DNA of 64,000 nt from Methylococcus sp. Mc7 (lineage in GTDB: Bacteria; Pseudomonadota; Gammaproteobacteria; Methylococcales; Methylococcaceae): assembly GCF_019285515.1 (NCBI RefSeq), contig NZ_CP079095.1, forward strand, positions 3,938,501 through 4,002,500, given 5' to 3'. Shown here in pieces: positions 18,390-26,371 of this stretch. The translations under genes and the position numbers were made by a program. Numbering within the stretch: position 1 is the stretch's first letter; each line of letters opens with the position of its first letter. Below the pieces are notes generated by a model that did not search any database, had not been told where the DNA came from, and worked only from the letters and a program-made list of their open reading frames with translations.

Positions 18390-19754
18390 TCAACCGCGCT
18401 TGCCGCCCCCCTGGCTGCGCAAGCGGCTGCCTCCCTGCCGCTGTTGCGGCTTCGGCGAATGCCGGGCGGCGTTGCGGGGCCCCAGGCCGGCCCGCGCCTT
18501 CGGCTGGCTTGCGGGAGACTGCCTCCCGCCGGTTTCGCGCATCTCCTGCGGACGCCGCGGCCGGTCTTCCCTGCGCTCGATCTGCGGGCGGGGCGGCGGA
18601 CTGAAGCCTTCCACCGTCCCCCGCTGGATCGGGCGTTTGATCAGACGCTCGATGCCGCTCAGCAGTTTCAGCTCCTCCTTCGCCACCAGCGACACGGCGG
18701 AGCCGGCGTTGCCGGCCCGCCCGGTGCGGCCGATCCGATGGACATAGTCCTCCGGCACGTTCGGCAACTCGAAATTCACCACATGCGGCAGCTGGTCGAT
18801 ATCCAGGCCGCGTGCCGCGATGTCCGTCGCCACCAGGACCGGCACCCTGCCGTCCTTGAAATCCGCCAGCGCCTTGGTGCGCGCCGACTGGCTCTTGTTG
18901 CCGTGAATCGCCGCCGCCGGAATGCCGTCCTCGGCCAGCTTCTCCGCCAGCCGGTTCGCGCCGTGCTTGGTCCGGGTGAATACCAACACCTGGCGCCAGT
19001 CGTGTTGGCGGATCAAGTGGGCGAGCAGATCGCGCTTGTGCTCCTGGGCGACGAGGTGAACTGTCTGGTCCACCAGATCGGAAGCCGCGTTGCGGCGCGC
19101 CACTTCGACGTAGCCGGGATTGTTCAGCAGGCCGTCGGCGAGCGCCCGGATTTCATCCGAGAACGTGGCCGAAAACAGCATGTTCTGCCGCTGCTTCGGC
19201 AGCAGCCCCAGAATCCGGCGGATGTCGCGGATGAACCCCATGTCCAGCATGCGGTCCGCCTCGTCGAGCACGAAGATTTCCACGCCGGAAAGGTCCACCG
19301 TCTTCTGTCCGCAATGGTCGAGCAGCCGGCCCGGCGTAGCGACCAGGATATCGACGCCGGCCTGGAGGGCGCGAACCTGGGGGTTGAGCCCCACACCGCC
19401 GAACATGACCGTGGATTTCAGCGGCACATGCTTGCCGTAGGTCTGGACCGACTCCTGGACCTGGGCCGCCAATTCGCGGGTGGGCGTGAGGATGAGGCAG
19501 CGCGGACGCCGCGGCCGGCGCGGTGCCTGCTTCTCCAGCAGCCTGTGCAGGATCGGCAAGGTGAAGCCGGCGGTCTTGCCGGTCCCGGTCTGGGCCGCGG
19601 CCAGCAGATCGCCGCCGGCGAGCAGAAGCGGGATTGCCTGGGCCTGAATCGGCGTGGGATTGACGTAACCGGCTTCGGAAACCGCGCGCAAAAGGGGTTG
19701 AGCCAGCCCCAAATCGGCAAATGCCGGGCCGGCAGAATTCAATTCTGATGACAT
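18390..19754 (-). CDS. rhlE: DEAD-box RNA helicase, RhlE type
   Basis: 454-residue ATP-dependent RNA helicase. The Q motif is around [11 protein letters not shown], Walker A is AQTGTGKTA, the DEAD box is [13 protein letters not shown], motif III is SATFSDEI and motif VI is [10 protein letters not shown]. The C-terminal 90 residues are basic and Arg/Gly/Gln-rich, as in RhlE. Likely roles are RNA remodelling, ribosome assembly or cold adaptation. The ATG at 19754 fits the family N-terminus; a TTG at 19826 would add 24 unrelated residues. It is divergent from a small RRM protein gene, another RNA-handling factor often cold-induced. Confidence 0.9.
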   Translation of the reverse strand: MSSELNSAGPAFADLGLAQPLLRAVSEAGYVNPTPIQAQAIPLLLAGGDLLAAAQTGTGKTAGFTLPILHRLLEKQAPRRPRRPRCLILTPTRELAAQVQESVQTYGKHVPLKSTVMFGGVGLNPQVRALQAGVDILVATPGRLLDHCGQKTVDLSGVEIFVLDEADRMLDMGFIRDIRRILGLLPKQRQNMLFSATFSDEIRALADGLLNNPGYVEVARRNAASDLVDQTVHLVAQEHKRDLLAHLIRQHDWRQVLVFTRTKHGANRLAEKLAEDGIPAAAIHGNKSQSARTKALADFKDGRVPVLVATDIAARGLDIDQLPHVVNFELPNVPEDYVHRIGRTGRAGNAGSAVSLVAKEELKLLSGIERLIKRPIQRGTVEGFSPPPRPQIERREDRPRRPQEMRETGGRQSPASQPKARAGLGPRNAARHSPKPQQRQGGSRLRSQGGGKRG

Positions 19755-20206
19755 ATTAAGGTAAGTGTCCTGCGACGGCCTGCCGCATCGTAAGCAAGGC
19801 GGCACCAATCGAGGCAGACGATTCAAGGGATCGGGAGGAACAAAAAGGAGACGGCGCGATGATTGGTTGAACGTGCCGAATTAGGAGTATAAGGGGCTCG
19901 CCCCCGAATGTCACCCGAAAAACCCCGTCGGAGAGCCCGGAAAATTCCGCCCCGGCGAGTTTCTCTTCGCCAACCCCAGTTGCAGCCTAAATTTTTGCTT
20001 AGTTGTCAATTACTTAAGCAAATCATCCCCACACAGCAGGAGCTGCCTATGATTTTTTGCAGCGCCCGTCGCCTCCCCGGCCCATGCGCGCCCGTCCCGG
20101 CGGCGAAGGCGCCCGGAAATATTTTTTCGCCCCGCCCCTGTCGAATGAGGCATTTTTGTTTTATTGTGGATTGCGGGTTTTCATGAACCTCGACGGGGGG
20201 TCTTTC
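19755..20206. other. long divergent intergenic region between rhlE and RRM gene
   Basis: No gene seen in 452 bases. It contains an AT-rich hairpin, TTTGCTTA at 19994-20001 pairing with TAAGCAAA at 20015-20022, a possible operator or promoter-proximal structure. It also has several T-runs and a GGGGGG ribosome site at the right edge. A long untranslated leader for one or both RNA-binding protein genes is likely, as is common for cold-responsive genes; this is inference. Confidence 0.4.
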
Positions 20207-20509
20207 GTGGGCAGCAAGCTATATGTAGGCAACTTGAACTATCGCGTCGGCGATGCCGATCTGGAACGGACTTTCGCAGCGTACGGCACCGTGAAATCGG
20301 CACAGGTGGTCATGGACCGCGCCACCGGCCGCTCCAGGGGATTCGGGTTCGTGGAAATGGGCAGCGACCAGGAGGCTCAAGCCGCCATTGCCGGACTCAA
20401 CGGCAAGGAAGTGGACGGGCGCAACCTGATGGTCAACGAAGCCCGTCCGCCGGAGAGGCGCGGCGGCACCGGTGGCGACGCGAAACGGGGCGGCGGCAGG
20501 CGCTACTGA
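20207..20509 (+). CDS. small RRM-domain RNA-binding protein
   Basis: Single RNA-recognition-motif protein, 100 residues from a GTG at 20207. RNP2 is LYVGNL near the N-terminus and RNP1 is RGFGFVEM near residue 46. The tail is Gly/Arg-rich (RRGGTGGDAKRGGGRRY). The GTG was preferred because GGGGGG lies six bases upstream and the usual family start is MGSKLYVGNL or similar. An ATG at 20183 would add eight residues and is the alternative. Such proteins in cyanobacteria and proteobacteria bind RNA and are often induced by cold. It lies divergent to the rhlE helicase. Confidence 0.85.
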   Translation: MGSKLYVGNLNYRVGDADLERTFAAYGTVKSAQVVMDRATGRSRGFGFVEMGSDQEAQAAIAGLNGKEVDGRNLMVNEARPPERRGGTGGDAKRGGGRRY

Positions 20510-20547
20510 GCACGGAAGGCGCCGTTCCGGCTCCCGGGCCGAACCCA

Positions 20548-20580
20548 CCGCCGGCCGCCCGCCCCGCGGAAGGCCGGCGG
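20548..20580. terminator. GC-rich hairpin between convergent RRM and DUF47 genes
   Basis: CCGCCGGCC (20548-20556) pairs perfectly with GGCCGGCGG (20572-20580) across a 15-base loop in the gap between two convergent genes. There is no T-run on either side, so factor-independent termination is doubtful, but the position suits a two-way 3' end structure. Confidence 0.35.
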
Positions 20581-20587
20581 TAGCGCC

Positions 20588-21217
20588 TCAGGAAGCCTGT
20601 CTCAACCGGTATTTGGTGATGCGCTCGAGCACGAGCGCCGCGTGGTAGCAGGAATCCGTGGTTTTTTCCAGGATTCCCAGAATCTCGGTCCAGTCCCATT
20701 CGGCCAGGAGCGACAGGGTGCTGTAACGCCGGTGGGACTTCCGCCACTCGTGATACACCAGGTCCGCGCTCGCCTCCGACGCCTTGAGCTCCTCTCGGCA
20801 TTGCTTGATGCCCGCGGGTGCGTTTTCCGGATAGTGGTCCATTTCCGCCGACAGCCGCCGGACCATCGAAAGGGTAATCTCGAGAAGATCGAGGGCGGCG
20901 GCTTCCGCCTGCTGCGGCGTGAAGATGTCGATCACCCGGGCGGTATCGTTCAGGCCGTCGAGAATGTCATCGACATGCCTGGCGAACTGCTGGATCAGCG
21001 GCACCAGTTCGGAATAAGGTGCGGTCTCCAGCGCGTCGTAGGCTTCGCGCATCAGCGCGTCGCCCTTTTCCTCGAGCTGCCGGATCAAACCGATGTGCGT
21101 TTCGGCGGCATCGAGCTCGGCGAACAGCCGCTCCAACGCCTGGCCGCACTCGACGCAACAGCTCAGATGGTCCTGGAATATTTTCTTGAGCGAACGGTCG
21201 GCGTGATCGAAATTCAT
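20588..21217 (-). CDS. DUF47/PhoU-like phosphate transport accessory protein
   Basis: 209-residue all-helical protein of the PhoU-like DUF47 family. Such proteins usually sit next to PiT phosphate transporters and are thought to regulate them. Recognisable stretches include LEEKGDALMREAYDALE and FARHVDDILDGLNDTARVI, the metal-binding-type E/D-rich helices of PhoU folds. Here the PiT gene is about 3.4 kb away (24575-26206) rather than adjacent, on the same strand, with two unrelated genes between. A functional partnership with that transporter is plausible but inferred. Confidence 0.8.
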   Translation of the reverse strand: MNFDHADRSLKKIFQDHLSCCVECGQALERLFAELDAAETHIGLIRQLEEKGDALMREAYDALETAPYSELVPLIQQFARHVDDILDGLNDTARVIDIFTPQQAEAAALDLLEITLSMVRRLSAEMDHYPENAPAGIKQCREELKASEASADLVYHEWRKSHRRYSTLSLLAEWDWTEILGILEKTTDSCYHAALVLERITKYRLRQAS

Positions 21218-21301
21218 GTCGATTTCAGCATGGCGGACGGAATGGCGGTACGCGGGAGATATCCGTCACAAACTACCATGATGAATTTCCGGCTTCCTCC
21301 A

Positions 21302-21321
21302 ACGGAACGTTATCGTTCCGT
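21302..21321. repeat. hairpin at the 3' end of a membrane protein gene
   Basis: ACGGAACG-TTAT-CGTTCCGT is an 8-bp stem with a 4-base loop, starting one base past the minus-strand stop at 21323. It lacks a following T-run. It could block 3' exonucleases or mark the boundary with the DUF47 gene. Confidence 0.4.
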
Positions 21322-21322
21322 G

Positions 21323-21979
21323 TCATTTCCGTGAAATCGAAGGGCCACCGTTCAAGAGCAACAGCGTCAGCAGGAAACAAGAGGAGCCCGACATTTCCAG
21401 CAACTCCTCGACATGCACCAGATAGAGGTATCCGGGCAGAGGAATCTTGGTTTCCGCCCCCCATCCCCATTCGGCGGCCTCGAACAATTGGGATGCGGCC
21501 CAGGCGACGGCGCCGGCGATCCATAATAGCCGTTGCCGCCGATCCCGCAGCTGCGTGAAGACCAAGAGCCAGGCGATGCCCGCAAAGGCCATGAGCGGCA
21601 GGTAAAGAATCTGCCAGTCGACACCGGCGGCCTGCTCGATGCGCTCATGTATCATCAGGAGCTCGTCGAATCCCATCTCGAGAAACAAGGCCGCGAGCGC
21701 GAACGACCAGGCGCCGAGCCGCTTCGAAGATGCCGCGGTAAAGGACTCCCACGCCGCCGCCAGCAGCAGACCGCCCGAAAACAGCGCGGGCACGGTGTAT
21801 TCCCGGTCGAGATCGAAATACTTGAGCCAGGTTCCCGGCCGAAGATCGGCGGCCGCACCGGCCAGGCCGAGCAGCAGGATGATGCCGAACAGAATGCGAA
21901 CCCTGGTGCGGAAGGCGATCCGATATTTGAGCCGGTCGGTCCAGGCACGAAATGCCGCATCCTTGGCCTTGTCATTCAT
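21323..21979 (-). CDS. uncharacterised multipass membrane protein
   Basis: 218-residue protein that I do not recognise. It has about six hydrophobic segments: roughly residues 32-50 (ILFGIILLLGLAGAA), 66-82, 90-105, 125-142, 152-170 and 195-212. The middle holds an acidic FLEMGFDELLMIHERIE stretch between helices. The start is the ATG at 21979; a GTG 39 bases upstream is possible and ribosome sites are weak for both. The divergent neighbour is a lipid-metabolism fusion gene, with only 138 bases between, so shared regulation is possible. No function proposed. Confidence 0.6.
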   Translation of the reverse strand: MNDKAKDAAFRAWTDRLKYRIAFRTRVRILFGIILLLGLAGAAADLRPGTWLKYFDLDREYTVPALFSGGLLLAAAWESFTAASSKRLGAWSFALAALFLEMGFDELLMIHERIEQAAGVDWQILYLPLMAFAGIAWLLVFTQLRDRRQRLLWIAGAVAWAASQLFEAAEWGWGAETKIPLPGYLYLVHVEELLEMSGSSCFLLTLLLLNGGPSISRK

Positions 21980-22117
21980 GAGGAAAGTCGTTCGGGAGAA
22001 AACTCGAGGGTTCACCACATTCGTCCGCCCGGTTTCAGATGGCGAAACGGGCGGACGGCGCCAGGAATCGCAGTATCCTTAAAGAGGCACCCCCGCCGCA
22101 ACCTCGAGGCCAAACGA

Positions 22118-24547
22118 ATGGAAACGGTCGCATCATTTTCCGAATTCCTGGACGGCGTGGTCGGCCGTTACGGTCCCCGGCTCGCCATGCAGTGTCGTCC
22201 GCGCTACCGCACGCTTCGCTGGAGCTACCTCGAGCTCGGAACCCGTGTCGGGAACCTGGCGTCGTTGCTGGCCGAACATGGCGTCGGCAGCGGCGACCGG
22301 GTTTTTCTTTTCGCCGAGAATTCGCCTTACTGGGTGGCGGCCTTCTTCGCCATCGCCGCACGCGGCGCGGTCGTGGTGCCGCTCAATCCCAAAAGCCCGC
22401 CGGAACAGCTCGACAACCTGGCTCGATCGGCCGGACCGAGTCTGGTACTGGCTTCGCCCCGCTGCCGCTGGGAAGGCGCCCCGTTGCCCGTCATCGACCT
22501 CGAACGTCCCGGCACGGCGCCATCCGATCGGCCGGCCGGCCCCGCCGATCCCGCGCAACTGGCCGAGATCATCTATACCTCCGGCACCACGGGCGCCCCC
22601 AAGGGCGTCATGCTCACCCACGCCAACCTGCTGTCCGACCTGGAGGCGGTTGCCCGTGCCGTCCCGCTGGAACCGGGCGACCATGTGCTGAGCCTGGTCC
22701 CGCTTTTCCACGTTTACGGCCAGATGACCAGCCTGTTCTGCCCGCTCGCCGCGGGCTGTCCGGTCAGCTACCTCGCCGCGCCGACCACCCGCAGTGTGCT
22801 CGAGGCCTTGGCGCACACGCCAGCCACCCACCTGGTCGCGGTGCCGGAAGTCCTCAAGACCATGATGGACCGGCTGGAAGCGCGCATCGGCAGGATTCCC
22901 GGCTTCCTGCGGCCACTGCTGAGAGGCAGGATCAGGGCGCGGATTTCAAAGTCCCTGCGGACCATCGTCTGTGGCGGCGCTCCGCTCGATCCGATCATCG
23001 AGGAAAAATGGTGGGCGCTGGGCTTCGAAGTGCTGCAGGGATACGGCCTGACCGAAACCAGCCCGGTAATCGCCGCCAACACCCCCAAGGCCCACCGCAT
23101 CGGCTCGGTCGGCAAGCCGCTGGAAGACGCCGAACTGCGCATCGCCTCCGACGGCGAGATCCTGGTGAAGGGCCCCATGGTCATGGCCGGCTATTTCCGC
23201 GATCCGGCACGCACCGAAGCGGCTTTCGCCGACGGCTGGCTGAAGACCGACGACGCCGGCCGCCTCGACGCCGACGGCTTCCTGTACGTCCACGGCAGGA
23301 AGCGCTACATGATCCTGGGGCCGGGAGGGGAAAACGTCTTTCCCGAGGACATCGAAGCGGTGCTCAACCGCATAGCCGGCGTCACGGACAGTGCCGTCGT
23401 CGGGCTGGAAAGCGGGGGACGCACCCTCATCCACGCCGTGCTGCTGGGCGACGAGGCACGGGCCGCCGAGATCGTCGCGGAAGCCAACCGCCACCTGGCG
23501 CCGCACCAACACATCATGAGCTGGTCGGTATGGCCGGAGCCGGACTTCCCCCGCTCGGTCACCCGCAAGGTCAAGAAGGAGGAAGTCCTGCGCCGGCTAC
23601 GCCGGGAGCCGGCGGCTCAAGCCCCCCCCTCCGGACGGACGACACCCCTTCGGCTTCTCCTGGCCCAGGTGGCCGGAGCCGAGGCCGGCGCCTTGAGCGG
23701 CGACACCCGCGTGGTCGCCGACTTGGGGCTCGACTCCCTGCTCCGCATCGAAACCGTGGCGCGCATAGAAGAGGATCTCGGCGTCTGCCTGGACGAAACC
23801 GACATCGGCCCGCAGACCACGGTGGCCGACCTCGAAGCCTTGCTGGAACGGCGCCAGGGCCGGATGCCGAAACTCGCCGCCTATCCCCGCTGGTCGCTGT
23901 CGCCCTGGGCTTCGAAGCTGCGCCCCCTGGCTCAGAAAGTCTTTCTGCAATGGTGGATCGCGCCGTTCTGCCGGCTCCGGGTCTCGGGCCTCGAACACCT
24001 GGCGGCGCTGGAAGGCCCGGTGATCTTCATGGCCAACCATCGCAGCTACCTGGATTCCGCCATCGCCAGCTTCGCCCTGCCCGACCGCTTCCGCTACCGC
24101 CTCGCCATCGCCGCCGCCACCGGCGTGCTGTACACCCGCTACCGCTGGGCCGTGCCGATCGGCGAACTCTCGCTCAACGCGTTCCCGCTCCCCAGCGAGC
24201 CCGACGAGAACATCCGTCCCGGCCTCGAACTCATCGGCCGCCTCCTGGACGATGGCTGGAACGTGCTGATCTTCCCGGAAGGCCAGATGAACCGGAGCGG
24301 ACGGGGTATCCAGCCGCTCCGCCGGGGCGCCGGCACCATCGCGGTCGACATGGGCGTGCCGGTCGTGCCCATGGCGATCGAAGGCACCGAAAAGGTCATG
24401 CCGCCGGGCAGGATCGTGCCGCGCGCCGCAGCGCCAGTGAACGTGCGCTTCGGCGGCCCCTTGCGGGCGGGCGAGACCGAAACCCACGGGCAGATGCTCA
24501 ACCGGATCGAAGAAGACCTGCGACGACTGCTACAAAACCCGCCCTGA
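22118..24547 (+). CDS. acyl-ACP synthetase / acyl carrier / 1-acylglycerol-phosphate acyltransferase fusion
   Basis: 809-residue trifunctional protein. Residues about 1-495 are an AMP-forming ligase with YTSGTTGAPKG at 153-163 and GYGLTETSP near 308-316. Residues about 505-580 are an acyl carrier domain with GLDSL, phosphopantetheine site Ser540. Residues about 620-809 are a PlsC acyltransferase with NHRSYLD at 640-646 and FPEG at 719-722. It should activate a fatty acid, load it on its own carrier domain and pass it to a lysophospholipid or related acceptor. E. coli Aas has acyltransferase first and no carrier domain; here the order is reversed. Start ATG 22118 has GAGG nine bases upstream. 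The gene ends convergent with the PiT gene, 27 bases away. Confidence 0.87.
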   Translation: METVASFSEFLDGVVGRYGPRLAMQCRPRYRTLRWSYLELGTRVGNLASLLAEHGVGSGDRVFLFAENSPYWVAAFFAIAARGAVVVPLNPKSPPEQLDNLARSAGPSLVLASPRCRWEGAPLPVIDLERPGTAPSDRPAGPADPAQLAEIIYTSGTTGAPKGVMLTHANLLSDLEAVARAVPLEPGDHVLSLVPLFHVYGQMTSLFCPLAAGCPVSYLAAPTTRSVLEALAHTPATHLVAVPEVLKTMMDRLEARIGRIPGFLRPLLRGRIRARISKSLRTIVCGGAPLDPIIEEKWWALGFEVLQGYGLTETSPVIAANTPKAHRIGSVGKPLEDAELRIASDGEILVKGPMVMAGYFRDPARTEAAFADGWLKTDDAGRLDADGFLYVHGRKRYMILGPGGENVFPEDIEAVLNRIAGVTDSAVVGLESGGRTLIHAVLLGDEARAAEIVAEANRHLAPHQHIMSWSVWPEPDFPRSVTRKVKKEEVLRRLRREPAAQAPPSGRTTPLRLLLAQVAGAEAGALSGDTRVVADLGLDSLLRIETVARIEEDLGVCLDETDIGPQTTVADLEALLERRQGRMPKLAAYPRWSLSPWASKLRPLAQKVFLQWWIAPFCRLRVSGLEHLAALEGPVIFMANHRSYLDSAIASFALPDRFRYRLAIAAATGVLYTRYRWAVPIGELSLNAFPLPSEPDENIRPGLELIGRLLDDGWNVLIFPEGQMNRSGRGIQPLRRGAGTIAVDMGVPVVPMAIEGTEKVMPPGRIVPRAAAPVNVRFGGPLRAGETETHGQMLNRIEEDLRRLLQNPP

Positions 24548-24574
24548 GCCGGCAACGGCAATCGCAGACCGGAG

Positions 24575-26206
24575 TCAATGGGCGATCATCTGGTGAAACA
24601 GGAAGAAGAGGCTCCCGGAAAGCAGGATGGCCGCGGGCAAGGTCAGCACCCATGCCATGGCCAGATTGCGGACCGTGGACCATTGCAGGCCTGAGCCATT
24701 GGCAGCCATCGTCCCGGCCACACCCGACGACAGCACATGGGTCGTCGACACGGGCAGGCCATACATGTCCGCCGCCGCGATGGTGCTCATGGCCACCAGT
24801 TCCGCCGACGCACCTTGGCCGTAGGTCAGATGCTGCTTGCCGATTTTTTCGCCGACGGTCACCACGATGCGCCGCCAGCCGACCATCGTGCCCAGGCCCA
24901 GAGCGATGGCGACGGCGACCTTCACCCAGGTGGGAATGAACCGGGTGGCATTCCCCAGAGCCTTGCGGTAGCCGCCAATCTCCTTTTGAGTGCGCTCGTC
25001 GAAAACCGGCTGACCCAATTGTTCCAACCGCCGCATCGCCTCGTCGACGACGTACATGTCATTACGCACGTTCTGGGTCTTGGTCACGGGAATGTGCGCG
25101 AGCGAACCGGTCTTTCCGATGGTGGCGGCGATCTCCCCGACCAGCTTCGCGGTTGCCGCCAGCGTGTCCGGCCCCAGTTGCCGGGTCCGGATGAAGCCGG
25201 TCACCGCGGGCCTGGGATCGCCGTCGAAGGCTTTCAGGCCTTCCGACTTTTCCACCAGCGCCTGCTCGACGACGCGCGACAGGGCCAGGAATTCCGGCAC
25301 GTAGGAGTCCGGCACCGCCCGGTTCAAGGCATAGGCGGTCGGCACGATGCCGATCAGGATCAGCATGATCAGCCCCATCCCTTTCTGCCCATCGTTCGAG
25401 CCGTGCGCGAACGACACGCCGGTGCAGGTCAGCACCAGGACGCTGCGAATCCACCACGGCGGCGGACGCAAGCCTTCCGGCGCGCGGTAGAGCTTGGGAT
25501 TGGTGACGGCGAACTTGAGTACGATCAGCAGCAACCCGGCGGCGACGGCCCCGACGAGCGGCGACATCAAGAGCGACTGGCCCACTTTCGCCGCCTGTGA
25601 CCAGTCCACCCCCGAGGTGGCGGATTCGCCCCGGTGCATCAGTTCGTTGGCGAGGCCGACGCCGATGATCGAGCCGATCAGGGTGTGCGAGCTGGAGGCC
25701 GGCAGGCCGAAATACCAGGTCCCGAGATTCCACAAGATGGCTGCGATCAGCAGCGAGAACACCATGGCGAAACCCGCGTCGCTCCCCACCTGGAGAATCA
25801 GTTCGACCGGCAGGAGCGAAATGATGCCGAAAGCGACGGCCCCGGAGGACACCAGCACGCCGACGAAATTCCAGACGCCCGACCAGACCACCGCAACCGT
25901 CGGCGGCAGCGAATGGGTGTAGATCACCGTGGCGACGGCATTCGCCGTATCGTGGAAGCCGTTCACGAACTCGAAGCCCAGGGCGATCAGGAGCGACAGC
26001 CCGAGCAGCAGCAAAGGCGCCAAGGCCAGCGCGGTGCCGGCACCGGCCACGTCGCTTTGCAGGCCGTAGGCCGCGAAGGTGACGCCGACGCCAAGAAGGC
26101 CCATGAATACGATCGACCCGACCGGTCCGGCACGGGTTTCCAGGTTTGGTTTCTCGACCGCCGCCACGATGGGCTCCGCAACCGCTTCGCAAGCATTCTG
26201 TGTCAT
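24575..26206 (-). CDS. pit: PiT-family inorganic phosphate transporter
   Basis: 543-residue inner-membrane symporter of the PiT family. The family signatures are GFEFVNGFHDTANAVATVIY near the N-terminus and VSFAHGSNDGQKGMGL in the second repeat. VSTTHVLSSGVAGTMAANG follows towards the end. About ten membrane helices flank a large cytoplasmic loop (roughly 310-420). The start at 26206 leaves a short soluble N-terminal extension before the first helix. Expected transport is phosphate (or metal-phosphate) with H+ or Na+. A DUF47 accessory protein, normally adjacent, is encoded about 3.4 kb away on the same strand. It is divergent from a cation ATPase gene, 165 bases apart. Confidence 0.9.
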   Translation of the reverse strand: MTQNACEAVAEPIVAAVEKPNLETRAGPVGSIVFMGLLGVGVTFAAYGLQSDVAGAGTALALAPLLLLGLSLLIALGFEFVNGFHDTANAVATVIYTHSLPPTVAVVWSGVWNFVGVLVSSGAVAFGIISLLPVELILQVGSDAGFAMVFSLLIAAILWNLGTWYFGLPASSSHTLIGSIIGVGLANELMHRGESATSGVDWSQAAKVGQSLLMSPLVGAVAAGLLLIVLKFAVTNPKLYRAPEGLRPPPWWIRSVLVLTCTGVSFAHGSNDGQKGMGLIMLILIGIVPTAYALNRAVPDSYVPEFLALSRVVEQALVEKSEGLKAFDGDPRPAVTGFIRTRQLGPDTLAATAKLVGEIAATIGKTGSLAHIPVTKTQNVRNDMYVVDEAMRRLEQLGQPVFDERTQKEIGGYRKALGNATRFIPTWVKVAVAIALGLGTMVGWRRIVVTVGEKIGKQHLTYGQGASAELVAMSTIAAADMYGLPVSTTHVLSSGVAGTMAANGSGLQWSTVRNLAMAWVLTLPAAILLSGSLFFLFHQMIAH

Positions 26207-26371
26207 AAGCACCTGTCCTGAGGGAGAGCGATACGATAACGGGCACGGGCTAGCCGTCCCGACGGACAAGACCATAAGCCAGCCTCATTGCCGCCGTGTG
26301 ACAGTCTCCGCTCTAGGCAATCGCCGCGCTTCGGGCCATCATGGCGGCTTGCACGGATAGGAGCCGCGACC

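Noticed and set aside
21533..22117. Upstream extension of the acyl-ACP synthetase fusion frame
   Set aside because: It runs antisense through a membrane protein gene and shows no domain; ATG 22118 has a proper ribosome site and the family N-terminus.
22039..24939. 966-codon plus-strand frame overlapping the fusion gene
   Set aside because: Arg/Pro/Gly-rich composition typical of a shadow frame in high-GC DNA; no motifs.
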